Shown in pieces: positions 26,583-34,745 of a stretch of 64,000 nt of DNA. A program made the translations under genes and the position numbers. The stretch is from JABCYV01 sp963696025 (lineage in GTDB: Bacteria > Acidobacteriota > Terriglobia > Terriglobales > Acidobacteriaceae): contig CAVOII010000009.1 of assembly GCA_963696025.1 (NCBI GenBank), positions 124,001 through 188,000 on the forward strand, written 5' to 3'. Each line of letters starts with the position of its first letter. The first letter of the stretch is position 1. The notes beneath the pieces were generated by a model, which worked only from the letters and a program-made list of their open reading frames with translations, made no database searches and was not told where the DNA came from.

Positions 26583-27461
26583 GTGTACCAGGTATTTGTG
26601 GCTCAGCAAGACAACACCGTGAAGATCGTCGATACCCACCAACACCTCTGGGATTTGGATCTATTTCGCTATTCCTGGCTGCAGCGGCTCTCCACCTTGA
26701 ATCGCTCCTTTCGCATGAGGGACTACCTTGACGCCACGAGCAGTCTCAACGTCGTGAAGTCGGTACACCTGGAGGCCGACGTGGACGAGGCCCTGATGTT
26801 GGACGAGACCAGATACATCCTCACACTCTCCGAGCAGCCCGACAATCCACTGGAAGGTGTAGTGGCCTGCGGCAGGCCGGAGAACAAGGGCTTTCACACT
26901 TACCTGGAAAAGATTGTCGGTCATCCCAAGCTGAAAGGGATCCGGCGGATTTTGCACACTCAACCTGACAATCTGGGCCGAGGACAAACTTTCCTCGAGA
27001 ATGTTGCAAGCCTCCCAAGCTACGGTTTGTCCTTCGATATTTGCGTGCTCGCCCGTCAGCTGCCGATTGCGATTAACCTGGTTTCCCGTTGTCCCGATGT
27101 CACGTTCGTGCTGGACCATTGTGGCGTTCCGCAGGTCAAGGAAAAGATTCTCGACCCTTGGCGCGCGCACATCGCCGAGCTCGCTAAGTTCCCCAACATC
27201 TTCTGCAAAGTGTCTGGGCTCGTCGCCTACGCCGATCCGCCCACTTGGACCGCGGGCGACCTGCGCCCCTATGTCGAGCATGTGATTGCACGCTTCGGTT
27301 GGGACCGCGTGTTGTTTGGAAGCGACTGGCCAGTCTGCACCCTGTCCGCGAGTTACGCACAATGGGTGGAAGCGCTGCGATCAATCACTCGATCGGCGGG
27401 AGAAGTCAATCAAAAGAAGTTGTTTCACGACAACGCCATTCGTGTTTACCGCCTCGATTGA
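26583..27461 (+). CDS. Amidohydrolase-family L-fuconolactonase
   Basis: A 292-residue TIM-barrel lactonase of the amidohydrolase-2 family. It has the N-terminal V-D-T-H-Q-H-L-W-D metal motif (about 15-23), FSFD-type SFDICV, VLDHCGVPQ and the late FGSDWPVC aspartate motif (about 245-252). Characterised relatives hydrolyse L-fucono-1,5-lactone to L-fuconate. The first possible start is the GTG at 26583; GTGs at 26598 and 26619 are also in frame, and the domain would be intact from any of them. It follows the mutarotase and ends 21 bases from the convergent CoA-transferase gene. Confidence 0.85.
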   Translation: MYQVFVAQQDNTVKIVDTHQHLWDLDLFRYSWLQRLSTLNRSFRMRDYLDATSSLNVVKSVHLEADVDEALMLDETRYILTLSEQPDNPLEGVVACGRPENKGFHTYLEKIVGHPKLKGIRRILHTQPDNLGRGQTFLENVASLPSYGLSFDICVLARQLPIAINLVSRCPDVTFVLDHCGVPQVKEKILDPWRAHIAELAKFPNIFCKVSGLVAYADPPTWTAGDLRPYVEHVIARFGWDRVLFGSDWPVCTLSASYAQWVEALRSITRSAGEVNQKKLFHDNAIRVYRLD

Positions 27462-27482
27462 GAAGCTGGAATATGTGCGCCG

Positions 27483-28628
27483 TTATAGACTAAACTCTTG
27501 CCGAATTGCCGCGGTATGTTCACCTACTTTGGGAGCAAGTCGGCTACCGGTCAGTAGACCATGGTCGACGCGGACAGGGCAACGTGTGGTCAGAACCTCA
27601 ATGCCGTTGCCGCCGGAGAGTGTCTGGACCATCTGCAGCTGACGAATTGCCTCGCTCGCCAATAATCTGGGCCAGTCCAATACTTCCGCGCACCAGATAT
27701 CAGCGGCGTTCAAGATCTCCAGCCAGTGTTCGGTCGTGTGCTCGCGCAGGCGAGCGGCGATGAGACGTTTGATCTCGTCGCGGCGGCGAAAACCCTCGGC
27801 GCTATCCGTGATGTCTTTGAGCTCCTGCAAACCGAGCAAGGAACCCAGCGTGGGCAGAGGGGTCATCGCCAATGCCAGGTGGCCATTCGCGGTGTCGTAG
27901 ACGCCATAAGGCGCGGCCAAATATGCGTGTGCATTGCGAAAGGCGCTGCGCTGCGGAGGCCGGTGGCCATCATTCAGATGCGTGGTGAGAACTTCGAACT
28001 GGAAGTCCAGTAATGCCTCAAGCAAGCTTGTCTCCACCAGACCTCCCCGGCCGGTCACGCCCCGACGCACGAGGCAAGCGAGAACGCCTTCACACAAGTT
28101 GTGCCCCCCCAGCATATCTGCGATGGCAAGCGCCATCGGGGTGGGCGGATCGCCTTCGTTTCCGCTCAGCCACATGATTCCTGAGCGAGCCTGGGCCAGC
28201 AGATCTTGGCCCGGGCGCTCCCGCCAGATTTCCGCGGTTCCGTATCCGGTCACAACGCCGTACACCAACCGAGGATTGATTTCGATCGCGTGGTCGTAGT
28301 CGAGTTGAAGACGCTCCATCACTCCGGGGCGGAAGTTCTGCACCATCACGTCGGCATGCCTGAGCAGCTTCCGTAGGTTATCCAAATCTCTCGGGTTTTT
28401 CAGATCAGCGGCGTAACTCTCCTTGTTCCGATTGATGGCGTGAAAGAGCGTATTTTCGCCGTGAACGTCAGTATCACTCAGATATAACGACCGACCGAGG
28501 TCTCCAGTTCCGGGACGCTCGATCTTGATGACGCGAGCGCCCATATCAGCCAGGCGAAGTGTAGCCAGGGAACCCGAAAGAAACTGGCTGAAGTCGAGCG
28601 CTAAGATATTTTCCAGCGGCTTTACCAT
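27483..28628 (-). CDS. CaiB/BaiF class III CoA-transferase
   Basis: A 381-residue family III CoA-transferase. It begins LENILALDFSQFLSGSLAT, typical of the family, and continues with the CoA-binding KIERPGTGDLGR and NFRPGVMERLQLDYD. The catalytic aspartate is in GQDLLAQARSGIMWLSG (about residue 150), with ADMLGGHNLCEGVLACLVRR after it. These enzymes move CoA between carboxylic acids through an aspartyl-CoA anhydride. It is divergent from an IclR gene that leads the two MaoC hydratase genes, suggesting activation of an acid that is then hydrated or dehydrated as its CoA ester. The acid is not known. Confidence 0.88.
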   Translation of the reverse strand: MVKPLENILALDFSQFLSGSLATLRLADMGARVIKIERPGTGDLGRSLYLSDTDVHGENTLFHAINRNKESYAADLKNPRDLDNLRKLLRHADVMVQNFRPGVMERLQLDYDHAIEINPRLVYGVVTGYGTAEIWRERPGQDLLAQARSGIMWLSGNEGDPPTPMALAIADMLGGHNLCEGVLACLVRRGVTGRGGLVETSLLEALLDFQFEVLTTHLNDGHRPPQRSAFRNAHAYLAAPYGVYDTANGHLALAMTPLPTLGSLLGLQELKDITDSAEGFRRRDEIKRLIAARLREHTTEHWLEILNAADIWCAEVLDWPRLLASEAIRQLQMVQTLSGGNGIEVLTTRCPVRVDHGLLTGSRLAPKVGEHTAAIRQEFSL

Positions 28629-28666
28629 GGCAGTCCTGTTCTGCGTCGTTGCGGCTACCAGACTCT

Positions 28667-28683
28667 TTTGTATTCACTACAAA
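28667..28683. promoter_or_regulatory. Perfect inverted repeat in divergent caiB-iclR promoter
   Basis: TTTGTA (28667-28672) and TACAAA (28678-28683) form a perfect dyad around a 5-base centre, 39 bases upstream of the CoA-transferase ATG and 58 bases before the IclR start. The region around it is AT-rich. It is a good candidate operator for the adjacent IclR regulator, inferred from position and symmetry. Confidence 0.5.
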
Positions 28684-28741
28684 GATTATTGCACAAATAA
28701 AACTAGATTTTCATTAGAGAATTACGTACTGTTATGTTGTC

Positions 28742-29554
28742 ATGCGAAGTCTGCAGACCAAAGCATCTCGCTTGCGCATCCGGCCGATGATGCGTTACGC
28801 GGCTCCTGCGCTGGCCAAGGGCTTAGACATCCTTGAGCTTTTTGCTTCGGAAGCCGACGGGCTCACCACCAGCGAAATTGCTCGACGCCTGGGACGGACC
28901 GTAGGTGAGATTTTTCGTATGCTGGTTTGCCTGGAGGATCGCGGATACATTTGCCAGGCCCCGCCCAGTGAGCGCTATTTCCTTACTCTCAAGCTGTTCG
29001 AAGTCGCCCACCGCTATCATCCTCTACGTCGCCTCCTTTTCGAGGCGCGTCCGCTGATGCAACAGGTGGCTCATAGAACCGGCCAGTCGTGCCATCTGGC
29101 TATGCTCAGCAATGGCGAAGTGGTTGTGGTTGCGCAAGTGGACGCGCCGGGCAACATGGGCTTCTCCGTCCGCTTAGGCGCAAGAATCGATCTCCTCAAT
29201 ACCGCATCCGGACACGTAATCCTCGCGTTTCAGGAGAGCGAGACTCGCTCCCGACATTTGACCGCATGGCAACATCGCTCCAACGAGAAAATCCCTCGCG
29301 ATCTCGAACATCATTTGGGCCGGATTCGGCAGCGCGGTTACGAGGAGTTATCGAGTTATCAGGTCCATGGAGTTGTTAACATCAGCTTCCCAGTTCTGAG
29401 TCAGCACGGAGAGGCGATCGCTGCTATCGCAGTTCCGTTTCTTGCGCGAATCGGAGATCGTATCGGCCCACGACAGGTGAAAGCAGCTCTGGAACTCGCG
29501 AGCTGCAGTCTGTCCTCGGCAATTGGTGGCAAAGCGCTCCCATCCGGAGAATAA
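28742..29554 (+). CDS. IclR-family transcriptional regulator
   Basis: A 270-residue regulator. The DNA-binding part spans about 18-80 (APALAKGLDILELFASEADG, then TTSEIARRLGRTVGEIFRMLVCLE), and the effector domain is marked by HRTGQSCHLAMLSNGEVVVV and QRGYEELSSYQVHGVVNISFPV. It is divergent from the CoA-transferase gene and is followed after 10 bases by the first MaoC gene, so it is the lead gene of the unassigned cluster and likely controls it. It resembles the IclR regulators of aromatic- and organic-acid genes in general form, but the effector cannot be read from sequence. Confidence 0.88.
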   Translation: MRSLQTKASRLRIRPMMRYAAPALAKGLDILELFASEADGLTTSEIARRLGRTVGEIFRMLVCLEDRGYICQAPPSERYFLTLKLFEVAHRYHPLRRLLFEARPLMQQVAHRTGQSCHLAMLSNGEVVVVAQVDAPGNMGFSVRLGARIDLLNTASGHVILAFQESETRSRHLTAWQHRSNEKIPRDLEHHLGRIRQRGYEELSSYQVHGVVNISFPVLSQHGEAIAAIAVPFLARIGDRIGPRQVKAALELASCSLSSAIGGKALPSGE

Positions 29555-29564
29555 CAGTCGGACT

Positions 29565-30020
29565 ATGATGGAATATTTCGAGGACTACAGAGTGGGCGCT
29601 CAGCGTGTGACTTCGGGGCGCACAATCACCGAGACCGATATCGTCATCCACGCCGGACATACAGGGGATTATTTCCCTCATCACATCGATGCCGAGTTTG
29701 CGCGCCAAACCCAGTTCGGCCAGCGAATTGCCCATGGCACCATGACTTTCTCGATTGGCATCGGACTCACAGCCAGCCAGATCAACCCGGTTGCGTTCAC
29801 CTATGGTTACGACAAGTTACGCTTTCCCAAGCCCGTTTTCATTGGCGATACGCTGCGCACCCGAATCACCATCAAGGACAAGCAAGAAGATCCGAAACGC
29901 CCTGACCACGGCCGTGTGGTAGAAGCTTGCGAGGTGTTGAATCAGCGAGACGAGGTCGTCATGTACTGCGAGCACATTCTGCTCGCGGCCAGGCGATCTT
30001 CGATCACGCCGGGGCCTTGA
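29565..30020 (+). CDS. MaoC-family (R)-specific hydratase with intact active site
   Basis: I start at the double ATG at 29565; the open frame begins earlier but overlaps the IclR gene. The 151-residue hot-dog protein has the catalytic D-x-x-P-x-H-x-D motif intact as GDYFPHHIDAEFA (about 40-52), then FGQRIAHGTM and FTYGYDKLRFPKPVFIGDTL. MaoC hydratases add water to 2-enoyl-CoA or remove it. It is very similar in plan to the second MaoC gene 1.2 kb downstream (same GYDKLRF-KPVFIGDT core), so the two are probably partners. Natural substrate unknown. Confidence 0.87.
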   Translation: MMEYFEDYRVGAQRVTSGRTITETDIVIHAGHTGDYFPHHIDAEFARQTQFGQRIAHGTMTFSIGIGLTASQINPVAFTYGYDKLRFPKPVFIGDTLRTRITIKDKQEDPKRPDHGRVVEACEVLNQRDEVVMYCEHILLAARRSSITPGP

Positions 30021-30065
30021 GGCCTGTTGTCAGCTTTTCTTCGTACAGTGTGCCAAACGATTCTT

Positions 30066-31235
30066 GTGGAAGTCACACTAAAAGGCCTTACCTGGGACCA
30101 TCCCCGCGGGTACGCACCGCTGGTCGGCGGAGTCCCCGAATACAAAAAGCATCACCCCGGAGTCAACATCGATTGGGACCGAAGAACTCTACGTGAATTC
30201 GGCGAAGCGCCCATCGAAGAGTACATCGATCGCTACGATCTCCTCATCGTCGACCATCCGTTTGTCGGATTTGCTGCAGCCCATCCGGTGCTCGTGGACC
30301 TTGCTCGCTTTCTCACCGCAGAAGAGAGATTGCAATTCGAGCGAGATTCAGTTGGTCCCTCCTGGAAGTCATACTGGTATGCGGGCGGACTCTGGGCTTT
30401 GCCGATCGACGCAGCTACTCAGGTTGCCTCTTACCGCGCAGATTTGCTCGATCGCTACGCGCTGGCCCCACCTGCAACTTTTGATGCGGTGCTGCGACTG
30501 GGAAGTCGGGCCCGCAGCATGGGCAAATTTATTATCGTGCCCGCTTGCCCTACCGACGCCATCAGTCTTTTTTTCACTCTGAGCGCGAATCTGGGCCATC
30601 CCATTGCGGAGGAGGCGGAAGTGTTTGTAGAAGCCTCGGTGGCGCGAGAAGTCCTGAATAGACTGCATGCGCTGATTTCGACCGCACATCCCGAATCTGT
30701 GAATTGGAATCCCATTCAGGTTTACGACTTCATGACTTCTACTTCCGATGCCGTTTATTGTCCATATGGTTTCGGTTATTCGAACTACTCTCGAATCACG
30801 AACCCGGTTCGGCTTCGTTTCACCAACGCACCCGCGGCAGGTAATCTCGGATGCGCTGGAACCATGCTCGGCGGCACTGGAATAGCCGTCAGCGCCAAAA
30901 GCTCCCATCGGGAGGAAGCCATCTGGTATGCGAAATGGCTGGTCAGCGAGGAGCACCAGCGGGGCGCCTACTTCAACCAGGGCGGCCAACCCGCAAGCCT
31001 GGCAGCCTGGACCGATCCTACCGTTGATCGGGACGCAGGTGAATTTTTCTCGGGCACGCTGCCGACTTTACAATCAGCTTACGTTCGCCCGCGCTTTGAT
31101 GGATTCGTGCGCTTTTTTGAAGCGGCTGGAATTGAAATCAACCGCTGCCTGTGCGGTGATATCGACGACACGAAGCTGGTGCAATGGCTCAATACAAGCT
31201 ATGCCCAGCGGCGAGCGGCCGTCGCGAAGAATTGA
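30066..31235 (+). CDS. Extracellular-solute-binding-protein family 1 homologue without signal peptide
   Basis: A protein of about 390 residues with the periplasmic-binding-protein type II fold. It starts VEVTLKGLTWDHPRGYAPLV, directly at the first beta-strand where family members usually have a signal peptide or lipobox before it. Later family blocks are YWYAGGLWALPIDAATQVASYRADLLDRY and GGTGIAVSAKSSHREEAIWYAKWL. I chose the GTG at 30066; a TTG at 30027 adds only 13 residues, without a convincing basic-hydrophobic leader. There are no ABC permease or ATPase genes nearby. It lies between two MaoC hydratase genes, so a cytoplasmic binding or sensing role is possible, but export by another route is not excluded. 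Confidence 0.78.
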   Translation: MEVTLKGLTWDHPRGYAPLVGGVPEYKKHHPGVNIDWDRRTLREFGEAPIEEYIDRYDLLIVDHPFVGFAAAHPVLVDLARFLTAEERLQFERDSVGPSWKSYWYAGGLWALPIDAATQVASYRADLLDRYALAPPATFDAVLRLGSRARSMGKFIIVPACPTDAISLFFTLSANLGHPIAEEAEVFVEASVAREVLNRLHALISTAHPESVNWNPIQVYDFMTSTSDAVYCPYGFGYSNYSRITNPVRLRFTNAPAAGNLGCAGTMLGGTGIAVSAKSSHREEAIWYAKWLVSEEHQRGAYFNQGGQPASLAAWTDPTVDRDAGEFFSGTLPTLQSAYVRPRFDGFVRFFEAAGIEINRCLCGDIDDTKLVQWLNTSYAQRRAAVAKN

Positions 31236-31266
31236 AGTCCCAGGACTGAACTGTGGAGGAACGTTT

Positions 31267-31788
31267 GTGATCAATCCCAACCCAGACCCTGCGAAGCACA
31301 AAGAAATCCGTATCTGGAATGCAGAAGACTGGCACTACGAAGATTTTGAGGTTGGTCAACGATCGCGCTCCATTCGCCGTACGATCTCTGAGGGTGAGAG
31401 CATGATGTTCAACGCCATCGTTCTCGACATGCATCCCTACGTGGCCGACGATGTGTTTGCGAAAGAGGAAGGCGCGTTCGGACGCAGGCTGGTCGCCGGA
31501 GCCATGGTTTTCAGCCTGGGGTTGGGCCTGATGGCGCACAACTGCATTCATACCTTCAGCTACGGATACGACAAGCTACGTTTCATCAAGCCGGTATTCA
31601 TCGGAGATACCATCTACACAATTCGCACTAACCTTGAAAAGTGGCCCAAGTATCCGGATCTGGGCATGGTGAAGGTATCTTATGAAGTTTTCAAAATGCC
31701 AGGGGATCTGGTCCTATACTGCGAGCATTTGCAGACGGTGAAGTATCGCGATCCTTCCACGCACAACACGCAGGTAGGCAAGAGATAA
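31267..31788 (+). CDS. MaoC-family protein with degenerate active site
   Basis: I chose the GTG at 31267 with GGAGG upstream, giving 173 residues. The longer open frame overlaps the binding-protein gene and is a shadow there. The hot-dog core is clear (FGRRLVAGAMVFSLGLGL, TFSYGYDKLRFIKPVFIGDT), but the active-site loop reads LDMHPYVADD. Aligned to the D-x-x-P-x-H-x-D motif, Asp and Pro are kept and the catalytic His is Val. It may therefore be a structural partner of the active MaoC at 29.6 kb. The longer N-terminus (about 35 residues before the core) is also unlike that partner. Convergent with the UxaA-like genes. Confidence 0.83.
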   Translation: MINPNPDPAKHKEIRIWNAEDWHYEDFEVGQRSRSIRRTISEGESMMFNAIVLDMHPYVADDVFAKEEGAFGRRLVAGAMVFSLGLGLMAHNCIHTFSYGYDKLRFIKPVFIGDTIYTIRTNLEKWPKYPDLGMVKVSYEVFKMPGDLVLYCEHLQTVKYRDPSTHNTQVGKR

Positions 31789-31800
31789 AGAATCAAGTAC

Positions 31801-33015
31801 TCAAGCGGGAAGACAAGATGGGCCGATCGGCTCAAACGACTTGTAGGTCAACACGAACTCCTGGTGCCCAAGATCTTCAGAACAGCTTGGAATTCCTGAC
31901 ACAATCTCAAGCACCTTGTCGTAGATCTCATGTCCGACATCATCCACTGTAGCTTCGAGGCGCAAGATCTTTCCCGCGTTGATGTCCATGTCGTCGCTCA
32001 TACGCTCGTATGTTTCCGGATTAGCGCAGATCTTGATGACCGGAGAAATTGCCGATCCCACTACCGATCCCCGCCCTGTCGTGAACAATATCAAGTGGGA
32101 GCCACAAGCAATCAACTCGGCGATTTCGGCATTGTCGTTTATGTTGGGAAAGCCAAAACGCACTTCGCCATCGGGTACCACGTCGAGCAAATACAAGCCT
32201 CCGCGGCGCGGAACATCTCCCGGCTTAATCAGGCCAGAGATCGGTGAATCTCCGCTCTTGCAGTAAGCGCCGATGGATTTTTCTTCAATCGTAGTGAGTC
32301 CGCCCTCGGCGTTTCCGGGAGCGAAGCTGGCGTGTCCCATCACCTTGTAGTAACGTGCCGCTTTTTCCACCGACATCTTCAATTCGCGGCCCAGTTCTGG
32401 CGTGACCGCGCGAGCTGACATCACGTTTTCCAGCCCAATCATTTCACCGGTCTCTTCGAAAATCGTGGCGGCTCCATTTTGCACCAACAGATCAAAGGCC
32501 CGTCCTACGGCGGGATTCGCGGCGATCCCACTCGTTGCGTCCGAGCCGCCGCACACCGTTCCCACGATCAGTTCCTTTACATCCAAGGCCACCCTGGGGA
32601 CATCAGCAATCTGTTTCAGAGCCTGCTCAACCCAGGCACGTCCCGTCTCAATCGATTTTCTGGTTCCATAATTTTGCTGGATTACGATTGTGTTCACCGG
32701 CCGCCCTGTGGCGGCTATTGCTTCCGCCAATCGCCGGCGGTTGAAGCTTTCGCATCCCAGGGAAAGCAGTAGCACTCCGCCCACGTTGGGGTGGGTACAC
32801 AGACTGTGCATCATACGATCGGCATAGGCGTTTGGGTAGCAGCCACCAAAGCCGATCAGGTGCACAGGCTGGCCGCGAAATCCGTCTACAATCTCGCGCG
32901 CGACGTGATGCGCGCACTCCACCAGATAGGCCACGACAACGTAATTCCGGATGCCTTTTCTGTGATCGGAGCGAAGGTATCCTTCCAGACGCTGCGAGCT
33001 ACTTGGCGAATGCAT
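31801..33015 (-). CDS. UxaA/GarD/SuyB-type lyase, large subunit
   Basis: A 404-residue protein of the altronate/galactarate dehydratase C-terminal family. Motifs: FGGCYPN (about 56-62), LSLGCES (about 84-90), GTVCGGSDATSGIAANPAVG (about 152-171), SFAPGNAEGGLTTIEEKS and FTTGRGSVVGSAISPVIKI. Conserved cysteines suit the catalytic iron site of this family. Relatives dehydrate altronate or galactarate, or release sulfite from (2R)-sulfolactate (SuyB). The split into separate small and large genes is seen in both groups, so the substrate is open. It overlaps the small-subunit gene by 17 bases and converges on the MaoC/CoA-transferase cluster. Confidence 0.82.
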   Translation of the reverse strand: MHSPSSSQRLEGYLRSDHRKGIRNYVVVAYLVECAHHVAREIVDGFRGQPVHLIGFGGCYPNAYADRMMHSLCTHPNVGGVLLLSLGCESFNRRRLAEAIAATGRPVNTIVIQQNYGTRKSIETGRAWVEQALKQIADVPRVALDVKELIVGTVCGGSDATSGIAANPAVGRAFDLLVQNGAATIFEETGEMIGLENVMSARAVTPELGRELKMSVEKAARYYKVMGHASFAPGNAEGGLTTIEEKSIGAYCKSGDSPISGLIKPGDVPRRGGLYLLDVVPDGEVRFGFPNINDNAEIAELIACGSHLILFTTGRGSVVGSAISPVIKICANPETYERMSDDMDINAGKILRLEATVDDVGHEIYDKVLEIVSGIPSCSEDLGHQEFVLTYKSFEPIGPSCLPA

Positions 33016-33316
33016 GGTCGCTATCCCTGGTGTAGGTCGAAATGTAATCGCTCTTCAAGTTATGTAGATGAATGTGAGCCCCCACCGGAATATCCTCTTT
33101 TGCGGATCCGATGGGCACACCACATTTGTACACCTTTTCTCCGCCTTTAATGTGTCTGGCCGCCACTTTGTGACCAATCCCAATCTCCTGCGCGAAAGCA
33201 ACGTCCCGGCCATCAATCACTTCATGGTCGCCGGCATGAATGCATGTCACAACAATGACGACATTGTCATTCTTGTGTATCTGAAGCAGCTTCCTCGACT
33301 TTTGCCGGGCATCCAT
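32999..33316 (-). CDS. UxaA/SuyA-type SAF-domain small subunit
   Basis: A 105-residue SAF domain. The start RKLLQIHKNDNVVIVV, the turn HIKGGEKVYKCGVPIGSAKEDIPVGAHIHLHN and the ending LKSDY are typical of the N-terminal region of altronate dehydratase or the separate SuyA subunit. It has an extra HAGDHEVIDGRD stretch. It is translated first and overlaps the large-subunit start, so a stable two-subunit lyase is expected. Divergent from a secreted protein gene; the 264-base gap upstream should hold its promoter. Confidence 0.8.
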   Translation of the reverse strand: MDARQKSRKLLQIHKNDNVVIVVTCIHAGDHEVIDGRDVAFAQEIGIGHKVAARHIKGGEKVYKCGVPIGSAKEDIPVGAHIHLHNLKSDYISTYTRDSDHAFAK

Positions 33317-33580
33317 CAGAACTTTCAGTTCTCTTTCTCCAATACCTTTTCTGTCTCCGACACCACTTCCTCGCCAATCTCGCCTAGGATGACAACGATT
33401 GAGTCTCGGCGCCAGTACTTAGTCTTCTATACCATAACAGCAGCAATCTTAATCGGTTCTCCAAGTGTTGTTGCGCCCCTTGGGCCAGCCCCCATACTGT
33501 TACACACATTGGACCAAGTCGCGACTCTTTGGATACCAACACGTCAAAGATCAGATCGCCATTTCAATAGAGGGAACGAA

Positions 33581-34405
33581 ATGAGTATCTCGGCACGAGC
33601 AAATGCATCTAACCCAGAAATCATGCAAAATCTTCGTGCTCTTCTTCCATTGATGGTCATTGCCATCTCAGCGGTGAGTTGTACACCTTCGCTGTTGGCA
33701 CAGACTGCAAGCTGCCCCCGTTCCGGTGGCACTCCTGCCGAGGTCGCACTACCGGACGATCCATCAGTGACGCAGGCCACGACAAGTGCTGCCGTGGATC
33801 CATCCACCGCCGAAGGCCAGCAGACGAAACGCATTCTTTTCATTATTCCCAACTTCCGCTCGGTCTCGGTCGACGCAAAGCTGCCGCCGCTCTCCCCTGG
33901 AGACAAGTTCAAGTTGATGCTTCAGGACAGCTTCGATTACTCGTCATTTATCTACGTAGGCATTCTTGCGGGGGTTGCCCAAGCACAGAATTCGTATCCG
34001 GAATTTCACCAGGGTGCGGCTGGCTATGGCCGTCGTTATTGGCACAGCTTCGCCGACAATGTGGGTGGAAACCTGATGACCGAGGCTATTGTGCCAACGC
34101 TTACTCATGAGGACCCTCGCTACTACACGCTGGGCCGGGGCGGGTTTCTGCGCCGTACTACCTATTCTATCTCGCGTCTATTGGTCACTCGAACTGACAG
34201 TAATGGCCGTTCGCCCAACATCTCCGAAATCGTGGGAAACGGCGCAGCGGCTGGAATAGCAAACCTCTACTATCCCAGCCAGGACCGTACCTGGACGAAG
34301 ACCGGACAGCGCTGGCTCACCCAGATCGGCCTCGACGGCGGCTCAAACTTGATCAAGGAATATTGGCCGTTCCTGAACTCCAAGCTCTTCCGTAGGAAGC
34401 GTTAG
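33581..34405 (+). CDS. Secreted protein of unknown function
   Basis: The ATG at 33581 has GAGGGAA upstream and gives 274 residues; the frame is open for 170 codons before it, but these read as non-protein. A signal peptide is visible (LRALLPLMVIAISAVSC, then SLLAQTA). The mature part contains ILFIIPNFRSVSVDA, FDYSSFIYVGILAGVAQAQ, GAAGYGRRYWHSFADNVGGNLMTEAIVPTLTHEDPRYY and NGAAAGIANLYYP. The amphipathic patterns and the NLMTEA block suggest a membrane-associated or outer-membrane protein. I recognise no named family. It stands alone between the UxaA pair and tRNA-Val. Confidence 0.75.
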   Translation: MSISARANASNPEIMQNLRALLPLMVIAISAVSCTPSLLAQTASCPRSGGTPAEVALPDDPSVTQATTSAAVDPSTAEGQQTKRILFIIPNFRSVSVDAKLPPLSPGDKFKLMLQDSFDYSSFIYVGILAGVAQAQNSYPEFHQGAAGYGRRYWHSFADNVGGNLMTEAIVPTLTHEDPRYYTLGRGGFLRRTTYSISRLLVTRTDSNGRSPNISEIVGNGAAAGIANLYYPSQDRTWTKTGQRWLTQIGLDGGSNLIKEYWPFLNSKLFRRKR

Positions 34406-34518
34406 CTTCCAGGATGGGAAGCGTTTTCGGAGCGTGATTCGCGTACTTGAGGCCGAGAGCCAAACGTTGCCGGAATTGCCCGCTGCCCGTAGAATTAAAA
34501 TCAGAACCGTTCACATGT

Positions 34519-34596
34519 AGGCCCGTAGCTCAGTCTGGTTAGAGCGCTTCCTTGACACGGAAGAGGTCGATGGTTCGAGTCCATTCGGGCCTACCA
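34519..34596 (+). tRNA. tRNA-Val (anticodon GAC)
   Basis: A full cloverleaf: 7-bp acceptor stem AGGCCCG/CGGGCCT, D-arm GCTC/GAGC, anticodon stem CTTCC/GGAAG with loop TTGACAC (anticodon GAC), T-arm GATGG/CCATT with loop TTCGAGT, discriminator A and an encoded CCA. It reads valine codons GUC/GUU. It sits alone, upstream of DUF1330 and the broken Bug receptor. Confidence 0.97.
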
Positions 34597-34745
34597 ATAT
34601 CGTCCTCAAGACGGATCTCTTGTCCCTCTCTAGCCCAATCTCCTCAGCGTGCGGATTGCTATATTCATTCTTGGGTCCGGCAGAGCGAGAATTGCACATT
34701 CCGTTGCGAAGAGTGTCGGAGATCAAGAAGGGTCAGGAGAAATCG

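Noticed and set aside
26154..26645. Minus-strand frame of 163 codons over the mutarotase
   Set aside because: It is the antisense shadow of the RhaM-type gene, whose motifs are clear on the plus strand.
26661..27362. Minus-strand frame of 233 codons over the lactonase
   Set aside because: Antisense shadow; the plus-strand frame carries the full amidohydrolase motif set.
30928..31266. N-terminal extension of the second MaoC
   Set aside because: It overlaps the binding-protein gene in another frame; a GTG with GGAGG at 31267 gives a natural start.
33068..33580. N-terminal extension of the secreted protein at 33.6 kb
   Set aside because: The upstream 171 codons partly lie antisense to the SAF-domain gene; a signal peptide begins after the ATG at 33581 with a good ribosome site.
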